64,000 bases of DNA from Pseudanabaenaceae cyanobacterium SKYG29 (GCA_025055675.1 JANWWT010000001.1:921226-985225); one strand, 5' to 3'; positions 17,430 through 26,372 are shown, counted from the first letter of the stretch. Numbers and translations: made by a program. The notes: generated by a model from the letters alone, not told the origin.

Positions 17430-18593
17430 TTGGCAAAAAGAGTTCTGTTTATTAGTAATGGGCATGGGGAAGACCTCAATGGGAGCACGATTTTACAAGC
17501 GTTGTTAGCTCTCCGTCCTGAGGTGCAGGTGTGTGCTCTGCCGATCGTGGGGGAAGGCAAAGCCTATCGTCGTTTGGGTGTGCCCCTGATTGCGCCTACC
17601 CAGTCTCTGCCGTCGGGGGGGTTTCTGTATATGGGTTATGACCAGTTGTGGCGGGATGTCCGATCGGGGCTCTTGCCCCTGCTGTGGCAACAGTGCTCAG
17701 CCCTCCGTCAGTTTAGGGGAGATTTTGTTTGTGCTGTGGGGGATGTGGTGGTAATTCTGGCAGCACTGCTGACAGGGTGCAGGTTTGCGGTATTTTTGGT
17801 GTCGTCTTCAGCATTTTATGAGGGGCGCTTAAAATTACCCTGGTTAGCGCGGTGGGGTCTGTGGCATCCCAGGTGTGAAATTGTCTTCACCCGCGATCGG
17901 TTTTCCGCTTTGGATTTGCAGAATCAGGGTTTGGGGAAGGCAGAATTTCATGGCTATCCCATCATGGACTTGGTGCAGGGTGAACAGGGGGCGCAAATTG
18001 CCTCCCCTGAGCCGATCGTGGCGCTTTTGCCTGGTAGTCGGCTGCCAGAATGTGGGCACAATTTGGCGTTGCAGTTACAAATCATCGAAATTCTGCAACA
18101 GGAAGTGGGGTTTGCCGTACAGGGGTGGGCAGCCTTGGTACCCGCTTTGGCGGAAAACTTAGCGCAGTTTGTAGAGCCGATAGGATGGTCTCTTGTCCAG
18201 CCTGGGGTATTGCGCAAGGGGGGAATTGATGTGTGTTACTCTAGCTCTGCCTTTGGCGAAATTTTACGCAAGTGCCACATAGTCATAGGCATGGCAGGGA
18301 CAGCGGTGGAACAGGCAGTAGGTTTAGGGAAGCCCGTTATTCAAGTACCAGGTGAGGGTCCCCAGTTCAATTACCGCTTTGCAGAAGCCCAAAATCGTCT
18401 TCTGGGTTTGTCAGTGCGCACGATCGGCACTCAACCTGCTACCCTGGACACTCTACGCCAGGCAGCAAGGGCAATACCGCAAATTCTGCAGGACCAGGAA
18501 TATCTGCAAGCCTGTCAGCGCAACGGCAAAATTAGAGTAGGGGAAGCGGGGGGGGCAGCGGGCATTGCCAGACGGTTGCTAGATTTCCTCTAA
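17430..18593 (+). CDS. Lipid-A-disaccharide synthase-related protein
   Basis: A 387-residue protein of the LpxB-related family (TIGR03492 type) found in cyanobacteria and plants. It has a GT-B-like fold with N-terminal VLFISNGHGEDLNG (about residues 4-17), a central VALLPGSRLPECGHNLALQL (about 196-215) and a C-terminal donor-site VIGMAGTAVEQAVGLGKPVI. True LpxB makes lipid A disaccharide; the substrate of this paralogue is not known. The start codon is TTG at 17430, preceded by a strong GGGGGAG ribosome site at 17416-17422; no in-frame ATG fits. The 3' end overlaps bioD by 15 bases, convergent. Confidence 0.82.
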   Translation: MAKRVLFISNGHGEDLNGSTILQALLALRPEVQVCALPIVGEGKAYRRLGVPLIAPTQSLPSGGFLYMGYDQLWRDVRSGLLPLLWQQCSALRQFRGDFVCAVGDVVVILAALLTGCRFAVFLVSSSAFYEGRLKLPWLARWGLWHPRCEIVFTRDRFSALDLQNQGLGKAEFHGYPIMDLVQGEQGAQIASPEPIVALLPGSRLPECGHNLALQLQIIEILQQEVGFAVQGWAALVPALAENLAQFVEPIGWSLVQPGVLRKGGIDVCYSSSAFGEILRKCHIVIGMAGTAVEQAVGLGKPVIQVPGEGPQFNYRFAEAQNRLLGLSVRTIGTQPATLDTLRQAARAIPQILQDQEYLQACQRNGKIRVGEAGGAAGIARRLLDFL

Positions 18594-19262
18594 GCCCATA
18601 GTCCCTAGGTCTAGGTTAGCCACAATTTGCTTTAGTTCCCCAGGAGTGGGACGGGTCTCTAGGGCAGGGACAAAGCCCAGAATTGGTACACGGGTCAACA
18701 GAGGTAAACGATCGGGGGCGACAAAGTCATAGATTTCTTCTTCTGTATAGGGTTGCACGCAGTTAAAAATAATCCCCCGTACATCTACCTTAGCTTCCCT
18801 GGCGAGGGCACAGGCGGCGATCGATTGGGTCATGCTCCCCAACTTCACAGGTACCACAATCACCGTGGGTAACTGCCACTCCCTCGCCATATCTGCCACT
18901 GTCCATTCCCATGTCACAGGGGAACCAATCCCCCCCGCTCCCTCTACTAAAACAATCTGGTATTTCTGCACTAACCGCTGATACCCCTGCCACAGCAATT
19001 GCCAATCCACCTGCTTTCCTTCCCGCTCCGCCGCTAGAGGGATGGCTAAAGGGAGGGCGAATTTTTGGGCGCAAATTTCCTCTCTAGGTTGATGCTTAGC
19101 AATTTGTTCAGCGTAGTATTCCCAGTCCCCCCGCCCTGATTGGACGGGTTTGTAGAGAGCCACTTGCTGGGGGTAACGATCGAGTAAATAGCTGGCAAGA
19201 AGAGTAGTGACGATCGTTTTGCCCACACTAGTATCCGAACCTGTAATCAATAAACTAGGCAT
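18579..19262 (-). CDS. bioD: Dethiobiotin synthetase
   Basis: A 227-residue ATP-dependent enzyme that closes the ureido ring of dethiobiotin from 7,8-diaminopelargonate and CO2, the penultimate step of biotin synthesis. The P-loop is TGSDTSVGKT (residues about 7-16), the substrate-binding Lys is in LYKPVQSG, and VLVEGAGGIGSPV (about 104-116) is the second conserved loop. Length is normal. Its ATG overlaps the 3' end of the 170-residue membrane protein gene by 8 bases, so translation may be coupled. No other bio gene is nearby. Confidence 0.93.
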   Translation of the reverse strand: MPSLLITGSDTSVGKTIVTTLLASYLLDRYPQQVALYKPVQSGRGDWEYYAEQIAKHQPREEICAQKFALPLAIPLAAEREGKQVDWQLLWQGYQRLVQKYQIVLVEGAGGIGSPVTWEWTVADMAREWQLPTVIVVPVKLGSMTQSIAACALAREAKVDVRGIIFNCVQPYTEEEIYDFVAPDRLPLLTRVPILGFVPALETRPTPGELKQIVANLDLGTMGLEEI

Positions 19263-19767
19263 GGGGGCGGGAGATAGCTAAAAAAATATCAAACAACAAC
19301 AGCAGGAAAGAAAAAGTGAGCAGGATCACGTACATCCAGGGCTGAGCTAGGGGACGCACATCCCTTGTATCGATACCTGTCTTCTGTTCTACCCAACGGA
19401 CAAAGCGCGTAAAGCCCGCCATGCGCATCGGCAACAAATACCCATTCCCTGCTTTATCCACCAAGTAGTACACCAACCCCCCCTGTCCTGTCGTGCGGGG
19501 ACGCAGGGCTACAATCTCTTGCCAGGGCAATACCCACCCCGATCGCAGCCACCTGAGCCACCAGGGATACCGTAACTCAATCACTGCTTCCGTGATAAGC
19601 ACCTGTTCTCCTAGGGCACCCCAGAGCAATACTCCCCCTGCCAATAGGGCTACCCCCATCCAAGTCGGTGATTGCGGTAAGAAAGTCAAAGGCAATAGAA
19701 GGGCAACATACAATAACAGAAGAGTCAAACGAATGAGAGGCGAAACAGAAAAACGATCGAGGGGCAT
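19255..19767 (-). CDS. Hypothetical membrane protein with PH-like middle region
   Basis: A 170-residue protein I do not recognise. Two adjacent hydrophobic segments lie at about residues 11-50, a soluble beta-rich part at about 51-135, and a third helix at about 142-165. The middle (ITEAVIELRYPWWLRWLRSG, then LPWQEIVALRPRTTGQGGLV) looks like the bacterial PH-domain proteins that follow a pair of transmembrane helices. It precedes bioD in the same transcript (8-base overlap). Function unknown. Confidence 0.65.
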   Translation of the reverse strand: MPLDRFSVSPLIRLTLLLLYVALLLPLTFLPQSPTWMGVALLAGGVLLWGALGEQVLITEAVIELRYPWWLRWLRSGWVLPWQEIVALRPRTTGQGGLVYYLVDKAGNGYLLPMRMAGFTRFVRWVEQKTGIDTRDVRPLAQPWMYVILLTFSFLLLLFDIFLAISRPHA

Positions 19768-19860
19768 AGTACCTCACCAAGAGCATTATCAAACTCTTAC
19801 ACTAACACTGCTACAGGTAAGCCTGCCATAGAATGGATAACAGGGCTGTGCCAGAAGGTT

Positions 19861-20517
19861 ATGCTTTTACCCCTAAGTCGTCAACAATTAAATGAGCTAC
19901 TCCCCCTCATTCCCACCAGGGAGCAATATGAGTACTACTGGGGTACAGGACAAGACCTATTTCGCCGTATCATGGTCTCCGTGGCTATTGCCACAATTGC
20001 TTGGGTGCTGCATTTTCGCGTAGTAAATACCCCCTGGGAACTAGTAGTGTTTATCGTGGGGGCAGTGGGAGCTTTTTACTGGTTGCTGGGACCTGTTCCC
20101 TTGGCCATGGGTCGCAATGCCCAGTTGCGCAAGTACCCCTACAGTGCTCTCTGGTGGGCGGTGATTGACGATTGCTATCTCTCGGAAGAGGTCTCCACTA
20201 AACAGGAGAAGGTGGATGAACGAGGGCGCTTAGATGTCAGCTATGCCACTGAGAGTTTTATCAATTTAGAACTGGGGGACGACGACACTGATATAGTCTT
20301 AACCTACCGCTCCCCCATGCAAAGGATTTACAAACGTATTGAACCAGGGGAGGAGATTTGCTTAATTATTTTTGCCGCCGATCGGCATTTTACCCGCCTG
20401 AGCCGTTGCACTAGTGATGCCTATATCCCTAGTTTGCGACTGTGGGTGAGTGACTACCCCTATCTCCGCCGCGACAGTTTCAAACAACTGGTTAGACAAA
20501 TCCGTCTGAGGAAATAA
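19861..20517 (+). CDS. Conserved hypothetical protein with two membrane segments
   Basis: A 218-residue protein, not recognised by family. Two hydrophobic helices lie at about residues 36-53 and 61-80, followed by a soluble C-terminal half with TDIVLTYRSPMQRIYKRIEP and LRLWVSDYPYLRRDSFKQL. Relatives in cyanobacteria are sometimes labelled phosphate ABC transporter permease, but nothing here supports that. It starts at ATG 19861, divergent from the 170-residue membrane protein gene over 93 bases. Confidence 0.65.
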   Translation: MLLPLSRQQLNELLPLIPTREQYEYYWGTGQDLFRRIMVSVAIATIAWVLHFRVVNTPWELVVFIVGAVGAFYWLLGPVPLAMGRNAQLRKYPYSALWWAVIDDCYLSEEVSTKQEKVDERGRLDVSYATESFINLELGDDDTDIVLTYRSPMQRIYKRIEPGEEICLIIFAADRHFTRLSRCTSDAYIPSLRLWVSDYPYLRRDSFKQLVRQIRLRK

Positions 20518-20607
20518 ATCGGTAAATTTCTTAAAAGGGTGTTACATTATACCGAACCTTTGCTCCCCTCTCCTATAGATTTATACTCATAGCAAGCGCC
20601 CTATACT

Positions 20608-20862
20608 ATGAACAGCTTAGTACCCTGCACTTATCGCAATTTGGCTAATCATCCCCAAATTCTGCGTATTAGCGATGCTCGTGCCTACTTTGAGCGGACT
20701 GTATTTCCCAACCAGTGTATTGTCTTTGATGCTCCCGTTGGTTCTATTGTAGAAATTCACGAAGATGTGACCGCTCTTCCCAGTGATACGATTTGCTGTG
20801 AGGAGTTACGGGCGGTCAGCGCTGATCTCCTGCTACAGTATCAACCAGCGGAAATTGCTTGA
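20608..20862 (+). CDS. DUF1830 domain protein
   Basis: An 84-residue protein matching the small cyanobacterial DUF1830 family. The pattern is CTYRNLANHPQILRI, then AYFERTVFPNQCIVFDAPVG with the conserved F-E-R-x-V-F-P core, then a short Glu/His-rich C-terminus. No function is known. The stop at 20860-20862 overlaps the probable TTG start of the KDPG aldolase gene, so the two are co-translated. Confidence 0.78.
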   Translation: MNSLVPCTYRNLANHPQILRISDARAYFERTVFPNQCIVFDAPVGSIVEIHEDVTALPSDTICCEELRAVSADLLLQYQPAEIA

Positions 20863-21475
20863 TTTATTTACTGTCCTGCACCGATCGCCCCTAGTGGCGG
20901 TCATTCGTACTTCTACTCCCTCTGTGGCAATTGCCTGTGGGCGGTGTGCTGTGGAGGGAGGTATTACTTGTGTAGAAATTAGTTGGCAAACACCCCAAAT
21001 CGATGTGGTCATCCGTACATTGCGCCGCGACTTTCCTGAGTTAATCCTAGGGGCGGGAACACTCACAACCAGAGAGATGGTGCAAAAAGCGATTAGTTGG
21101 GGCAGTCAGTTTCTGTTTTCCCCCGTTCATACTGTCGAGGTGATTGAGGCGGCAAGGGCAGAGGAAGTACCGATCGTGGCAGGAGCAACCACTCCCACCG
21201 AAATTTTTACCGCCTGGCAGAGGGGAGCCACAGCAGTCAAAGTTTTTCCTGTGGCTAACTTGGGGGGAGTTAGTTACATCAAAGCCCTCAAGCCTGTTTT
21301 TCCTGATATTCCCCTCATCCCCACAGGGGGAGTAACGATCGAGAATGCCAAATCTTTCCTACAAGCAGGGGCTGTGGCTGTGGGGCTAGCTACGGATTTG
21401 TTTCCCCCCCATTTGGTGGCGCAGGAGGACTGGGCAAAAATTACCGATCGGATTCGTCGTTTAACCCAAAGTTAA
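20855..21475 (+). CDS. eda: 2-dehydro-3-deoxyphosphogluconate (KDPG) aldolase
   Basis: A class I aldolase that cleaves KDPG to pyruvate and glyceraldehyde 3-phosphate (Entner-Doudoroff pathway). The Schiff-base Lys is in ATAVKVFPVANLGG, the Glu base in CVEISWQTP, the phosphate loop in IPTGGVTIENA, and AGATTPTEIFTAW is also a family block. The frame is open back to 20783, but that would overlap the DUF1830 gene by 80 bases. TTG at 20855 gives 206 residues, the normal family size, with only an 8-base overlap, so I prefer it. gnd at 3.2-4.6 kb handles the competing oxidative pentose route. Confidence 0.86.
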   Translation: MLDLFTVLHRSPLVAVIRTSTPSVAIACGRCAVEGGITCVEISWQTPQIDVVIRTLRRDFPELILGAGTLTTREMVQKAISWGSQFLFSPVHTVEVIEAARAEEVPIVAGATTPTEIFTAWQRGATAVKVFPVANLGGVSYIKALKPVFPDIPLIPTGGVTIENAKSFLQAGAVAVGLATDLFPPHLVAQEDWAKITDRIRRLTQS

Positions 21476-21510
21476 TTTACCCCTATCAACCAGACTAGTA
21501 AGGTAAGGTG

Positions 21511-22305
21511 ATGGACAAAAATAGCTTTTTAGCTGCACTGCAGGCAGAAGTAGCCATATTCAATAAAGCAGTTTCTACCCCTAGTGGTGACTGGATCATT
21601 AAGGGCTTCATAGATATAGCCAAGAATATTTATACGCTGTCGCCAGACACAAAAGTTATCTCCAAAATTATGGAACTGCTGTTGCTGCCAGAGCTAGCAA
21701 GCTTTGCTGAAAGAAATGGCTTAAAAACAGTCTTATCAGAACAACAAAATTTTTACCCAGATATAAGTTTTGTAGGTAGTGATGGTCAATGCTTTGCTCT
21801 TGGATTTGAAGACTACTTATAGAGTTAGCAATACCGCGTAAATGGTATGACACTTGGAGCTTTTACTGGTTATTTTCGAGAAAGAAGTAGTACAAAGAAT
21901 GTAACCTTCCCCTAGGACTCTTATAGTGGTCATTTTGTTCTTGGTGTAATTTACTCAAAAACAAGTCAGTTAATCAATCAGGAAAGAAAATACACCCTTG
22001 ATGAACTCGAACAGATTACTTCTGTTATCAAAGACATACAGTTTTTCGTCCAGGAAAAGTATCGTATTGCTTCTGATTGTCCAGGCAGTGGAAATACTAA
22101 GAGCATCGGTTCGGTTACAGAAATTGATAAAGAAATTGATAAACTTGTCAGTGGCTCTGGTCCATTTGCTGGTCTAGGAGAAGAAATATTTGATGATTAC
22201 TGGATGTATTACCTTACCAAGGATATGGATAGGGCGGCGGAACTACAACAACCGCCTTACACTAACTTATCTGATTATTTGCATTACAGGGGCTTGGTGA
22301 AATGA
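21511..22305 (+). pseudogene. Decayed EcoRV-like type II restriction endonuclease
   Basis: Three consecutive pieces can be joined into one protein resembling EcoRV (recognises GATATC). Piece 1 (21511-about 21801) has SPDTKVISKIMELL and QQNFYPDISFV, including the catalytic Pro-Asp at 21757-21762. An extra base at about 21802 shifts into frame 2, which reads ALDLKTTYR, the EcoRV D-x-K catalytic motif at 21803-21811. A missing base near 21837 returns to the first frame, which reads MTLGAFTGYF and later GSGNTKSIGS. A TAG at 21913-21915 then interrupts it. After that the frame is open to TGA 22305. Thus two compensating frameshifts and a nonsense codon make it nonfunctional. Family recall is from memory, but the motif order and spacing fit well. 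Confidence 0.8.
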
Positions 22306-23243
22306 TGACTCAGAAGCTACCACTTAAAGTAAAGCAGATTGTTATCCCCCCGATAAAGTGTCAGGGTATTAAAACTAAGCTCGTCAAATTCATCCTAAGC
22401 AGTATTTCATGGCATGGCCGAGGGCGATGGATAGAGCCATTTCTGGGTTCAGGTGTAGTTCTATTCAATGTTCAACCAGAGCATGCTTTAGTTAATGATA
22501 TTAATCCCCATATCATCCATCTATATTAGATGATTTGTAATGGTAGTTTGCTACCTGAAGAAGTAAGAGACTACTTGACAGCAGAGGGTAAAAAATTGCA
22601 AGCAAAAGGTGCAGATTATTACTATGCAGTCAGGGAAAGGTTCAACAAAAGTGGTGATCCGCTAGACTTTATCTTCCTAAACAGGTCATGTTTCAACGGA
22701 GTAGTACGGTTTAATAACAAAGGGGAGTTTAATGTTCCATTTTGTCATAAGCCGAATCGCTTTCGTCAAGGCTATGTGACCAAAATAGTTAATCAAATTA
22801 TACGGATACGTCAAATAGTTCGGGGGAAAGACTGGGAGTTTCGTATTGGAGATTGGCGAAACATTCTGGAAAATGTGACGGAAAATGATTTTGTCTATCT
22901 TGACCCACCCTATATTGGCAGGCACACAGATTATTATCAGCAGTGGTCTGTGCAGGATGCAGCAGATTTGGCAAAAACGGTTCTCAACCTGCCCTGTGGT
23001 TTTGCCTTGTCTACATGGAAAGCAAATAAATATCGCACAAACTTGCATATTACTTACTATTGGCATGGGCTGATAGAAAGAACTTGCTCTCACTTTTATC
23101 ATGTCGGCTCCACTGAAAATCTTAGAAATTATATGGAGGAAGCCCTGTTGATAAAACCTGGATATGAAGCAGTAAATTTGGAACCAGTTCATTCTCTTGA
23201 CTCCCTGCAACTAGAACTTGCTTTGCCCAGCAAAGTAGATTGA
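22302..23243 (+). pseudogene. Dam/EcoRV-type adenine-N6 methyltransferase with in-frame stop
   Basis: A D12-class (alpha) DNA adenine methyltransferase resembling M.EcoRV. PPIKCQGIKTKLVKFIL and the SAM loop EPFLGSGVVLFN are in the first part (22302-22526). After a TAG at 22527-22529 the same frame continues with VRERFNKSGDPLDFIFLNRS, CFNGVVRFNNKGEFNVPFCH and the catalytic DPPY at 22902-22913. Without the stop it would be about 312 residues, normal for the family. A single substitution (for example CAG to TAG) explains the break. The N-terminal fragment lacks the catalytic motif and the C-terminal fragment lacks the SAM loop, so neither should be active alone. The start overlaps the endonuclease stop (ATGA). 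Confidence 0.85.
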
Positions 23244-23270
23244 TGGATCTCTTGCCTAAGACTTAAACTA

Positions 23271-24326
23271 TTAATTAATAATCGATTCAAAGCGAGATAC
23301 TATCCACTCGATCGGGTTTTGCATGTCATTTCTTTGCATATTCTGGATATAGGTGTCTTTTTGTTGCCACAGACGATCGAGGGCAAGGAGCAGACTAGAC
23401 ACACTCAAATCTTCCTCTGGCAAAACAGCACTATAACCCGCTTGGGCAAAGGACTGGGCATTGAGAATTTGGTCACCACGGCTGGCTTGAGTTGAAAGAG
23501 GAATCAACAAATGAGGTTTGCGCAGTGCTAGCAGTTCAAACAGCGAATTAGCCCCCGCCCGCGATACCACCAAGTCCGCTGCTGCCAGACAGTCCTTCAA
23601 CTCCGCGGTGAGATAGGCGAATTGCCGATAATGGGGGACATCTCCTAACTCTGGTCTTGTATTCCCTTGACCGCAGAGATGAATAACCTGATAGCGATCG
23701 GTCAACTGGGGCAGTCCCTGCCAAATTACCTGATTGATCCGCTGCGCTCCCGAACTACCCCCCATCACCAACAGGACAGGTTTATGGGCATCAAAGCGAC
23801 AGAAATCTAAGCCTTGGTGTTTGTCCCCCCTGAGTAAGTCCGATCGGATGGGTAACCCTACTACCTTTGCCCTGGGTATATACATGCGAGTTTCAGGGAA
23901 CGTAACCCACACCTCTCTAGCAAAGGGAACAGACAGCTTGTTTGCTAGTCCAGGGGAATAGTCCGACTCATGGATAACGACAGGAATCCCTCGCAGCCAG
24001 GCTGCCACTACCACAGGTACTGTGACAAAACCCCCCTTGGAAAAAACCAGTTGCGGTTGACATTGCCCCAAAATTTTGTGAGCTTGGGCTAAGCCCTGTA
24101 GAACTCTGAAAGGGTCAGTAAAATTGCGCCAATCAAAGTAACGCCGCAGCTTACCGCTACTGATGCCATAAAAGGGCAAATCTTTGACTAATTCTGCTTC
24201 TATGCCCCCTTGGGAACCAATGTAACTTATTTCCCAGCCCGCCTGCCGCAAAGCATCCACCAAAGCCAAGTTGGGGTTTACATGTCCTGCCGTTCCTCCC
24301 CCTGTCAAAACAATTCGCTTGCTCAT
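23271..24326 (-). CDS. murG: MurG, UDP-GlcNAc : lipid I N-acetylglucosaminyltransferase
   Basis: A 351-residue GT-B glycosyltransferase that adds GlcNAc to undecaprenyl-pyrophosphoryl-MurNAc-pentapeptide, giving lipid II, at the cytoplasmic face of the membrane. The N-terminal loop GGGTAGHVNPNLALVDAL (about residues 9-26), the second Gly loop VMGGSSGAQRINQVIW and the UDP-GlcNAc site VVSRAGANSLFELLALRKP are all present. Length is typical. Its ATG overlaps the stop of the upstream HEAT-repeat gene by four bases (24323-24326), so the two are coupled. Confidence 0.95.
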   Translation of the reverse strand: MSKRIVLTGGGTAGHVNPNLALVDALRQAGWEISYIGSQGGIEAELVKDLPFYGISSGKLRRYFDWRNFTDPFRVLQGLAQAHKILGQCQPQLVFSKGGFVTVPVVVAAWLRGIPVVIHESDYSPGLANKLSVPFAREVWVTFPETRMYIPRAKVVGLPIRSDLLRGDKHQGLDFCRFDAHKPVLLVMGGSSGAQRINQVIWQGLPQLTDRYQVIHLCGQGNTRPELGDVPHYRQFAYLTAELKDCLAAADLVVSRAGANSLFELLALRKPHLLIPLSTQASRGDQILNAQSFAQAGYSAVLPEEDLSVSSLLLALDRLWQQKDTYIQNMQRNDMQNPIEWIVSRFESIIN

Positions 24327-25012
24327 GGGTAAACTAGGTCACAATAGCCCCGTTCGTATTCAAAACTGCCCAACATCTGCAAGCCCCACTCATCCCCAAT
24401 CCGCCGCAGGGCAATAGAGGCATCTGACTGCACCCCCAAATCCTCATCCTGGAGTGCATCCACCAACAACTCTACCCCCTCCTCCCGATCCTCGTAATGG
24501 GGCAACAACTTCCCCAATGCCCACACACAATTACTGCGGATTACGGCTACCTCCTCACGGCGATAGGCGGCGATTAGATGGGGCACAGCTTCACCCAACC
24601 CCAACTGTCCCAGGGCACTAGCCGCCCACAAACGCACTGCCGTAATATCATTCTGTAAACTCCAGATTAAAGGCTCTAATGCTCTGGGGTCGCGGGAATT
24701 CCCCAATGCCCACACTACCCCCTTACGCACATAGCCATTCCAATCCTCCAATTGCTGAATCAAAGGGGGAACTGCCGATCGATCGGGATTCCTGCCCAGG
24801 GCATAGGCAGCACTTACCCGTACAAGGGGGCATTCATCCTGGAGTAACCGAATCAAGTGGGGTATTGCCCTGGCATCCTCCAGTTCACAAAATGCCCGGG
24901 CGGCTGTCATCCGCTCCAGGGGTACCGCCGAACACAGCAAAGGTAACATCTCCTCTGGGTCAGGGGGCGGTGGTAATTCAGGGTACTCGTTTTGGCAGTC
25001 CAGTTCATCCAT
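24323..25012 (-). CDS. HEAT-repeat protein
   Basis: A 229-residue soluble protein made of about six HEAT/PBS-lyase-like repeats of roughly 31 residues. Each ends in a pattern such as VRVSAAYALGRNPDRSAVPP, VRKGVVWALGNSRDPRALEP or VRLWAASALGQLGLGEAVPH. Cyanobacteria use such proteins as scaffolds and as phycobilin lyases (CpcE/F, NblB). No lyase-specific feature is evident and no partner subunit gene is adjacent. It is transcribed with murG (4-base overlap). An acidic Pro-rich N-terminus precedes the first repeat. Confidence 0.82.
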   Translation of the reverse strand: MDELDCQNEYPELPPPPDPEEMLPLLCSAVPLERMTAARAFCELEDARAIPHLIRLLQDECPLVRVSAAYALGRNPDRSAVPPLIQQLEDWNGYVRKGVVWALGNSRDPRALEPLIWSLQNDITAVRLWAASALGQLGLGEAVPHLIAAYRREEVAVIRSNCVWALGKLLPHYEDREEGVELLVDALQDEDLGVQSDASIALRRIGDEWGLQMLGSFEYERGYCDLVYP

Positions 25013-25040
25013 GGGATATAGTCTAGCGGCAATTGTACCC

Positions 25041-26030
25041 CTAGGAAACTAGACACAACCTCAGTTGCTCCTTAATTTTGTCCCCGTCAAGGTTCCTGCC
25101 AATCAGCACCAGCTGTACGCCAGTGGGAGGCTTACTATCATCGGTTTTCAGTTCATAGCGCTTACCGCTCAGTTGAAAAATATAACGGGGAGCCAATTTC
25201 TCAAACCATAAAATCCCTTTGGCGCGGAACACATCCACAGGCAACTGTTTGTCCAAAAAATGCTGGAACCGATCGAGATTAAAGGGACGATCGGCAGTAA
25301 AGGAAACCGCCATAAAGCCATCATTTTCTAGGTGATGGGAGTGGTGATGATGATCATGGTCATGATTGTGGTGGTGGTCATGCTTTGGCTTGATCTCTTT
25401 GAGGTCGGGATTAGCCAGGTTGACATCTAAAATCAGGGGCAGTGGTACCTCTCCTCTAACTGCTCGGAGTATACGTGCTCCTTTCTTTTCCTGTCTAATA
25501 TATTCCTCCAACTGGGTCAGTTTCTCCTCCGTTACTAGGTCGGTCTTATTCAAGATAATGATGTCACTGTAGATTACCTGATTATAAGCCGCTTCACTGT
25601 CAAAATGCTCAGGTGTAAAGGCTTCACTGTCAATTACTGTCAGAATCGAATCCAATCTAGTTAGGAACTGTAACTCCGTCCCCAAAAAGGTCAAAGCGAT
25701 CGGTAGGGGGTCAGCTATCCCCGTTGTTTCTAGCACCATGTAGTCAATCCGATCGTTGCGTTCCAGCACGTTGTAAACCGCATCGACTAAGTTGTCATTG
25801 ATCGTGCAACAGACACAGCCATTACTGAGTTCTACCATATCTTCTTCTACTGCTACCAGTAATTGGCTATCAATGTTAATGTCACCGAATTCATTCACTA
25901 AAACTGCTACCTTCAACCCCTGCTGATTTTGTAAAATATGATTGAGTAAAGTAGTTTTACCACTACCCAGAAAGCCAGTGATAATAGTGACGGGCATTCC
26001 CCGTTTTGGTATATCTAAATTAGCGACCAT
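25041..26030 (-). CDS. CobW/COG0523 GTPase, metal chaperone-like
   Basis: A 329-residue G3E-family GTPase. Walker A is IITGFLGSGKTTLLNHIL (about residues 16-33), the metal site is GCVCCTI (about 69-75, the family CxCC), and the base-specificity motif is ILNKTDL (about 158-164). Residues about 217-233 are a run of His and Asp residues, as in zinc- or cobalt-handling members. The C-terminal CobW_C domain follows (about 240-325). The substrate metal cannot be read. The flanks (HEAT protein, psbM) do not help, and no Zur box was identified upstream. Confidence 0.88.
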   Translation of the reverse strand: MVANLDIPKRGMPVTIITGFLGSGKTTLLNHILQNQQGLKVAVLVNEFGDINIDSQLLVAVEEDMVELSNGCVCCTINDNLVDAVYNVLERNDRIDYMVLETTGIADPLPIALTFLGTELQFLTRLDSILTVIDSEAFTPEHFDSEAAYNQVIYSDIIILNKTDLVTEEKLTQLEEYIRQEKKGARILRAVRGEVPLPLILDVNLANPDLKEIKPKHDHHHNHDHDHHHHSHHLENDGFMAVSFTADRPFNLDRFQHFLDKQLPVDVFRAKGILWFEKLAPRYIFQLSGKRYELKTDDSKPPTGVQLVLIGRNLDGDKIKEQLRLCLVS

Positions 26031-26123
26031 AAACCACCCTAGGAATCTCCCTCCATTATAGGGGATACGCCCACTGCCAAGTTAAGGTAGAATCATAGGC
26101 AGCAATCTATGGGAGCAAAATCT

Positions 26124-26252
26124 ATGGAAGGACTAGAAGTCAACTACTGGGGTCTGGTAGCTACGATACTGGCAGTCTTTGTGCCCTGTGTGTTCCTGAT
26201 CGTGTTGTACCTGCAAACTTCCAGTCGTGAAGAAGCAGGGGGTCGCCGTTAA
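26124..26252 (+). CDS. psbM: Photosystem II small subunit PsbM
   Basis: A 42-residue single-span protein. The sequence runs LEVNYWGLVATILAVFVPCV and continues through FLIVLYLQTSSREE. This matches PsbM in the N-terminal VN-x-x-G-x-V/L-A-T segment, the Pro in the middle of the helix and the LYLQT-x-S-R-E end. PsbM sits at the dimer interface of photosystem II. The short basic tail GGRR is longer than usual (family about 34-36 residues). ATG 26124 has a GGGAG site eight bases upstream; an in-frame ATG at 26109 would add five residues and lacks a site. A terminator follows at 26291. Confidence 0.85.
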   Translation: MEGLEVNYWGLVATILAVFVPCVFLIVLYLQTSSREEAGGRR

Positions 26253-26290
26253 ACTTTATTTTTTTTAGTTATACGGGGTGCTTTGCAGGA

Positions 26291-26315
26291 GAGGAGTGGA
26301 CGCTCCTCTTTTTTT
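26291..26315 (+). terminator. Rho-independent terminator after psbM
   Basis: A six-base perfect stem GAGGAG / CTCCTC (26291-26296 and 26303-26308) with a six-base loop is followed by seven T (26309-26315). It lies 38 bases after the psbM stop and would end that transcript before the two-component operon. Confidence 0.8.
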
Positions 26316-26372
26316 ACGTGTTTTTTGTAGTTTTTTGTTACTTCCTTGACGGAATTAACCAGTTACTGTTAC

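Noticed and set aside
20783..20854. Upstream extension of the KDPG aldolase
   Set aside because: It would overlap the DUF1830 gene by 80 bases and exceed the usual aldolase length; TTG 20855 gives the family size.
21511..22529. Recoding of TAG as an amino acid, since TAG interrupts both the endonuclease and methyltransferase frames
   Set aside because: Many intact genes in the window end in TAG (for example cupA, cupS and the DUF318 permease) with the next gene starting directly after, and the endonuclease also has frameshifts. Decay explains it better.
25320..25385. Low-complexity repeat of CAT/GTG-like triplets
   Set aside because: It encodes the His/Asp-rich metal loop of the CobW GTPase.
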